Assembly (NCBI GenBank): GCA_015062085.1 | Contig: SUVI01000013.1 | Span: 1-42,046 of the forward strand | From: Planctomycetaceae bacterium | GTDB lineage: Bacteria; Planctomycetota; Planctomycetia; Pirellulales; Thermoguttaceae | Reading direction: 5' to 3' | DNA length: 42,046 bases | In this document: positions 39,509 to 42,046 of the stretch, in pieces | Numbering within the stretch: position 1 is the stretch's first letter | Layout of the letters: each line of letters starts with the position of its first letter | The notes under the pieces: model-generated | What the model was told of the DNA's origin: nothing | Seen by the model: the letters and a program-made list of their open reading frames with translations, nothing else | The model's database searches: none | Made by a program: the position numbers and the translations under genes

Positions 39509-39576
39509 ACGCGAAAAAACACGAAATGGATTTTTGGAAATTTTTAAAACCACTTCGTGTTTTTCGCGTTTTTTAT
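39509..39576 (+). terminator. Long hairpin terminator between convergent genes
   Basis: ACGCGAAAAAACACGAAATGG (39509-39529) pairs with CCACTTCGTGTTTTTCGCG at about 39550-39568 with one bulge and one mismatch. It is followed by TTTTTTATG. It can end transcripts from the TPR gene (stop at 39466) and may also serve purH from the other side. Confidence 0.75.
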
Positions 39577-39657
39577 GCTTTTCGCGTTTAAAAATCCGTG
39601 TCCTTTGGTATCTCTTCCATTTTTTCTGCGGTCGAGATCGCCGTGTCGGAGGGACTT

Positions 39658-41232
39658 TTAGTGACGGAAATGGCGATAGCCGGTGAAGATCATTGCGATG
39701 CCGTATTTATTGCACGCATCGATGACTTCCTGGTCGCGTTTCGATCCGCCGGGCTGGATGAGGGCCGTGATGCCGTTTTCGTGCGCAAGGTCGATACTGT
39801 CGGCGAACGGGAAAAATGCGTCGCTGGCGAGGACTGCGCCGTCGATGCGGTCACCCGCTTTTTCGATCGAGATCTTCACGGAATCCACACGGCTCATCTG
39901 GCCCGCACCGGCTCCGAGGAGCATGCCGTCTTTGCAGAGTACGATGGCGTTCGATTTCACGAAGCGGCAGAGGTTCCAGGCGAAACGCAGATCTTCTACC
40001 TGTTTCGCGGTCGGCTGCTTTTCTGTTACGACTTTCCATTCGTCTTCCGGATCATCCTGAACGTCGGCGTTCTGCACGAGAAGACCGCCTTCGATGCAGC
40101 GCCAGGTCCACTCCGACTGCGCACGGCTCAGGTCGCCTGCTGCCATGAGACGCACATTGTTGCGCCATTTCGGAACGGTGGTGAGGAGTTCCAGAGCTTT
40201 CGGCTCGAAATCTTCCGCGACGATCGCTTCGACGAAGAGACCCGGTTCGCAGAGGACCTTAGCAGTCGCTTCATCGCACACGCGGTTCATACCGAGGATG
40301 GAACCGAACGCGGAGAGCGGGTCGCCGGCCATGGCGCGTTCGCAGGCTTCGGAAAGTGTTGCGGCTTCCGCGGCACCGCACGGATTATTGTGCTTGATGA
40401 CCGAGCAGGCTGGATTTTTGCTGCGCAGCACGATACCAAGGGCCGCATCCAGGTCCATCAGGTTATTGTACGAGAGTTCTTTCCCGTTGAGCTGCTTTGC
40501 ACGGATGATGTTCGGGACCTGATCCACATTGGGACCGGCATAGACGGCGGCTTTCTGGTGCGGGTTTTCTCCGTAGCGGAGCGTCGCGGAACGTTCGAAA
40601 GTTACGCCGAGCGTCTGCGGGAAATCGCCTTCGCCGACTTCTTTGGAGAACCAGTTCGCAATTGCGCGGTCATATTTCGCGGTGTGGTTGAACGCATCCG
40701 CGGCAAGCTGACGGCGAAGTTCAAACGTCGTGGCTCCGCCGTTTTCCTTCATGGAATCGAGGACGGCCTGGAACTGGTCTTTGCTCGTCACGATGCTGGT
40801 GAAGAGGTGGTTCTTCGCTGCGGCGCGAACGAGAGACGGACCGCCAATATCGATCTTTTCGATCGCCTGGGCTGCCGTGACGTCCGGTTTTGCGATGGTG
40901 GCTTCGAAAGGATAGAGATTCACGCAGACGAGTTCAAACGTAAGGATGCCGTGCTCCTGAAGGCCGGCCATGTCGTCTTCGCGGTCGTGACGGCAAAGGA
41001 TCCCGCCGAAAACGTAGGGATGGAGGGTCTTCAGACGGCCGTCCATCATTTCCGGAAATCCGGTGTACGCCGAGATGTCTTTGCACGGAATGCCGTTCGC
41101 TTCGAGGAAAGTGCGGGTTCCGCCCGTACTGTAGATCTCGACGCCCATTTCTGCGAGACCTTTCGCAAAAACGTCCAGATCGGTCTTATCGCTGACGCTG
41201 ATGATCGCGCGTTTGATTTTCGGTGAATCCAT
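39658..41232 (-). CDS. purH: Bifunctional AICAR transformylase / IMP cyclohydrolase
   Basis: PurH carries out the last two steps of IMP synthesis: formyl transfer from 10-formyltetrahydrofolate to AICAR, then ring closure. The 524 residues are full length. The N-terminal cyclohydrolase domain (1-195) shows RAIISVSDKTDLDVFAKGLA, YSTGGT, RLKTLHPYVFGGIL and NLYPFEATI, then DIGGPSLVRAAAKN. The C-terminal transformylase shows LRYGENPHQKAAVY, the catalytic Lys-His-x-Asn-Pro-Cys-Gly motif in VIKHNNPCGAAEAA, DPLSAFGSILGMNR, and the end with SDAFFPFADSIDLAHENGI and IQPGGSKRDQEVIDACNKYG. The gene stands alone, without other pur genes. The ATG at 41232 matches the family start. Confidence 0.97.
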   Translation of the reverse strand: MDSPKIKRAIISVSDKTDLDVFAKGLAEMGVEIYSTGGTRTFLEANGIPCKDISAYTGFPEMMDGRLKTLHPYVFGGILCRHDREDDMAGLQEHGILTFELVCVNLYPFEATIAKPDVTAAQAIEKIDIGGPSLVRAAAKNHLFTSIVTSKDQFQAVLDSMKENGGATTFELRRQLAADAFNHTAKYDRAIANWFSKEVGEGDFPQTLGVTFERSATLRYGENPHQKAAVYAGPNVDQVPNIIRAKQLNGKELSYNNLMDLDAALGIVLRSKNPACSVIKHNNPCGAAEAATLSEACERAMAGDPLSAFGSILGMNRVCDEATAKVLCEPGLFVEAIVAEDFEPKALELLTTVPKWRNNVRLMAAGDLSRAQSEWTWRCIEGGLLVQNADVQDDPEDEWKVVTEKQPTAKQVEDLRFAWNLCRFVKSNAIVLCKDGMLLGAGAGQMSRVDSVKISIEKAGDRIDGAVLASDAFFPFADSIDLAHENGITALIQPGGSKRDQEVIDACNKYGIAMIFTGYRHFRH

Positions 41233-41604
41233 TTTTAACTGCCCCTTTTCCGGTCAACCGGTAAATGGAAATGAACATAAGTTCGAGAAAACAAAAATTC
41301 CTTTTCTTTATTTTACCCGACCCTGCATTTTTTTCAAGGAGGGAAAGACGGTTTTTCTGGATTTTTTTCCACTTCTTTCCTACTTTCTGCAAGAAACTTC
41401 CGAAGAATTCACCTAATCTGACCGTCCCGCTCTCCTTTTATTCTCAAATGGATCCTCAAAATGTACGGGATACATTGCGGATCTGCCGCTGAAAAGGGCA
41501 GGAAAAGGAATGTATCCTGCCGCGAAATTTAGAAAGACGCAGAGAGAAAGAGCCAAACTCTCTCTCCCTGTGTCTTCCGTGCGAAAAAGCAGAACGTCAA
41601 ACCG
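41233..41604. other. Intergenic region between purH and the LRR gene
   Basis: These 372 bp contain the AT-rich purH leader (41240-41400), a 7-bp-stem hairpin GGCAGGA/TCCTGCC within about 41499-41523, and the larger hairpin at 41532-41577. No gene was seen. Confidence 0.5.
41532..41577 (-). terminator. Hairpin, likely terminator of the LRR gene
   Basis: The purine-rich arm AAAGACGCAGAGAGAAAGAG pairs with CTCTCTCTCCCTGTGTCTTC, about 20 bp with a few mismatches or G-T pairs and a five-base loop. It lies 28 bp beyond the LRR stop codon. The T-run after it is weak. Confidence 0.6.
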
Positions 41605-42046
41605 CTACTTCACCTCGAATTTCATCCCATTCTTCTTCGCATACCATTCCGCCTCCGACCCCGCCTTCCCGTAGATGATCAGGTCTTTAGAGCAGCCTTC
41701 GAACGCGCGATATCCAATGCTCGTCACGCTGTCGGGGATCGTCACCGACGTGAGGTTGTCGCAGCCCAAGAACGCGCCTTCTCCAATGCTCGTCACGCTG
41801 TTGGGGATCGTCACCGACGTGAGGCTGTCGCAGCTGCTGAACGCGGAATCTCCAATGCTCGTCACGCTGTCGGGGATCGTCACGGACGTGAGGCTCTTAC
41901 ACCAGCGGAACGCTTCATTTCCAATGCTCGTCACGCTGTCGGGGATGGTGTATTCGGTGAGGCCCTTGCCGCGCGGGACCTGAATGAGCGTTTTGCCGTC
42001 GGCGGTGAACAGGATACCGTCCTCGCTCTTGAAATGCGTATTGCCC
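41605..42046 (-). CDS. BspA-type leucine-rich-repeat surface protein (partial, C-terminal end)
   Basis: The frame is open from the right edge of the window to a stop at 41605, giving the last 147 residues; the start is outside. It begins with [20 protein letters not shown], the usual spacer of BspA-like (LRR_5) proteins. It then has four 23-residue repeats of the form [19 protein letters not shown], and ends in [20 protein letters not shown], the standard C-terminal cap. Proteins of this class sit on the cell surface or are secreted, and in gut bacteria they act in attachment. Their genes are often exchanged between phyla. The apparent internal GTG start near 41934 is only a repeat residue. 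No anchor is visible at this end. Confidence 0.93.
   Translation of the reverse strand, partial: GNTHFKSEDGILFTADGKTLIQVPRGKGLTEYTIPDSVTSIGNEAFRWCKSLTSVTIPDSVTSIGDSAFSSCDSLTSVTIPNSVTSIGEGAFLGCDNLTSVTIPDSVTSIGYRAFEGCSKDLIIYGKAGSEAEWYAKKNGMKFEVK
41713..41960 (-). repeat. 69-bp coding repeats (LRR units)
   Basis: The sequence TCCAATGCTCGTCACGCTG recurs at 41713, 41782, 41851 and 41920, exactly 69 bp apart (41782 has one change). Each 69-bp unit encodes one 23-residue LRR_5 repeat, with nearly identical DNA at the conserved part. This suggests recent duplication or gene conversion. Confidence 0.9.

Noticed and set aside
39598..41226. 542-codon plus-strand open frame
   Set aside because: It mirrors purH on the opposite strand, which has every family motif.
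1..42046. tRNA, rRNA or riboswitch genes
   Set aside because: No T-loop/anticodon arrangement, rRNA segment or known riboswitch core was recognised on either strand. A covariance-model search would be decisive.

Overview
This 42 kb window looks like a chromosomal segment of a Planctomycetota bacterium, possibly of the Pirellulales/Thermoguttaceae type, with GC near 50%. The evidence is indirect. There is a DUF1559 prepilin-like protein (36964-37965), a secreted protein with the planctomycete-style YGYYEGTWRRWP motif (20961-22523), a zinc-ribbon/GYF protein, a large secreted LamG protein, and an isolated mraZ with no division or cell-wall genes around it. No rRNA, tRNA, insertion sequence, phage gene or CRISPR array was seen.

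Layout. 1-1240 (minus, partial): helical-repeat protein ending in a hexapeptide tandem repeat. 1680-7698 (plus): phosphofructokinase, a Dus tRNA-dihydrouridine synthase, a double GNAT-fold acyltransferase, a ketosynthase-fold protein without catalytic residues, yacG and hisH. 7749-8669 (minus): unknown exported protein. 9065-10530 (plus): zinc-ribbon/GYF protein and aat. 10673-13841 (minus): NIF3-family protein and a GAF/PPM (SpoIIE-type) phosphatase. 14099-17917 (plus): 1272-residue secreted LamG/TIM-barrel-like protein. 18108-24192 (minus): degenerate phenylacetate-CoA-ligase-like protein with a double-ACT protein, mraZ, the YHS-domain exported protein, and a polysaccharide-export lipoprotein. 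24847-28932 (minus): SpoU/TrmH rRNA methyltransferase, OppF-type ATPase, transketolase. 29233-34162 (minus): RND efflux pump followed by its adaptor, divergent from a MarR regulator (34465-34959). 35298-39466 (plus): glycogen synthase, DUF1559 protein, TPR protein. 39658-41232 (minus): purH. 41605-42046 (minus, partial): BspA-type leucine-rich-repeat protein.

Most genes are separate housekeeping units with their own promoters and hairpin terminators. Real functional groupings are few. They are marR with the RND pump and adaptor, with palindromic candidate operators between them; the PaaK-like/ACT pair; and pfkA, tkt and glgA as scattered central-carbon genes.

No complete new defence or metabolic system was found. 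The most interesting observations are three intact genes whose family catalytic or metal residues are replaced (ketosynthase, PaaK-like, PPM phosphatase), a pair of TGGG/CCCA inverted repeats four helical turns apart in front of the lone mraZ, a palindromic candidate MarR operator, and unrelated short tandem-repeat arrays that repeatedly start at or just after stop codons. All family assignments come from reading motifs by eye; no database search was run.
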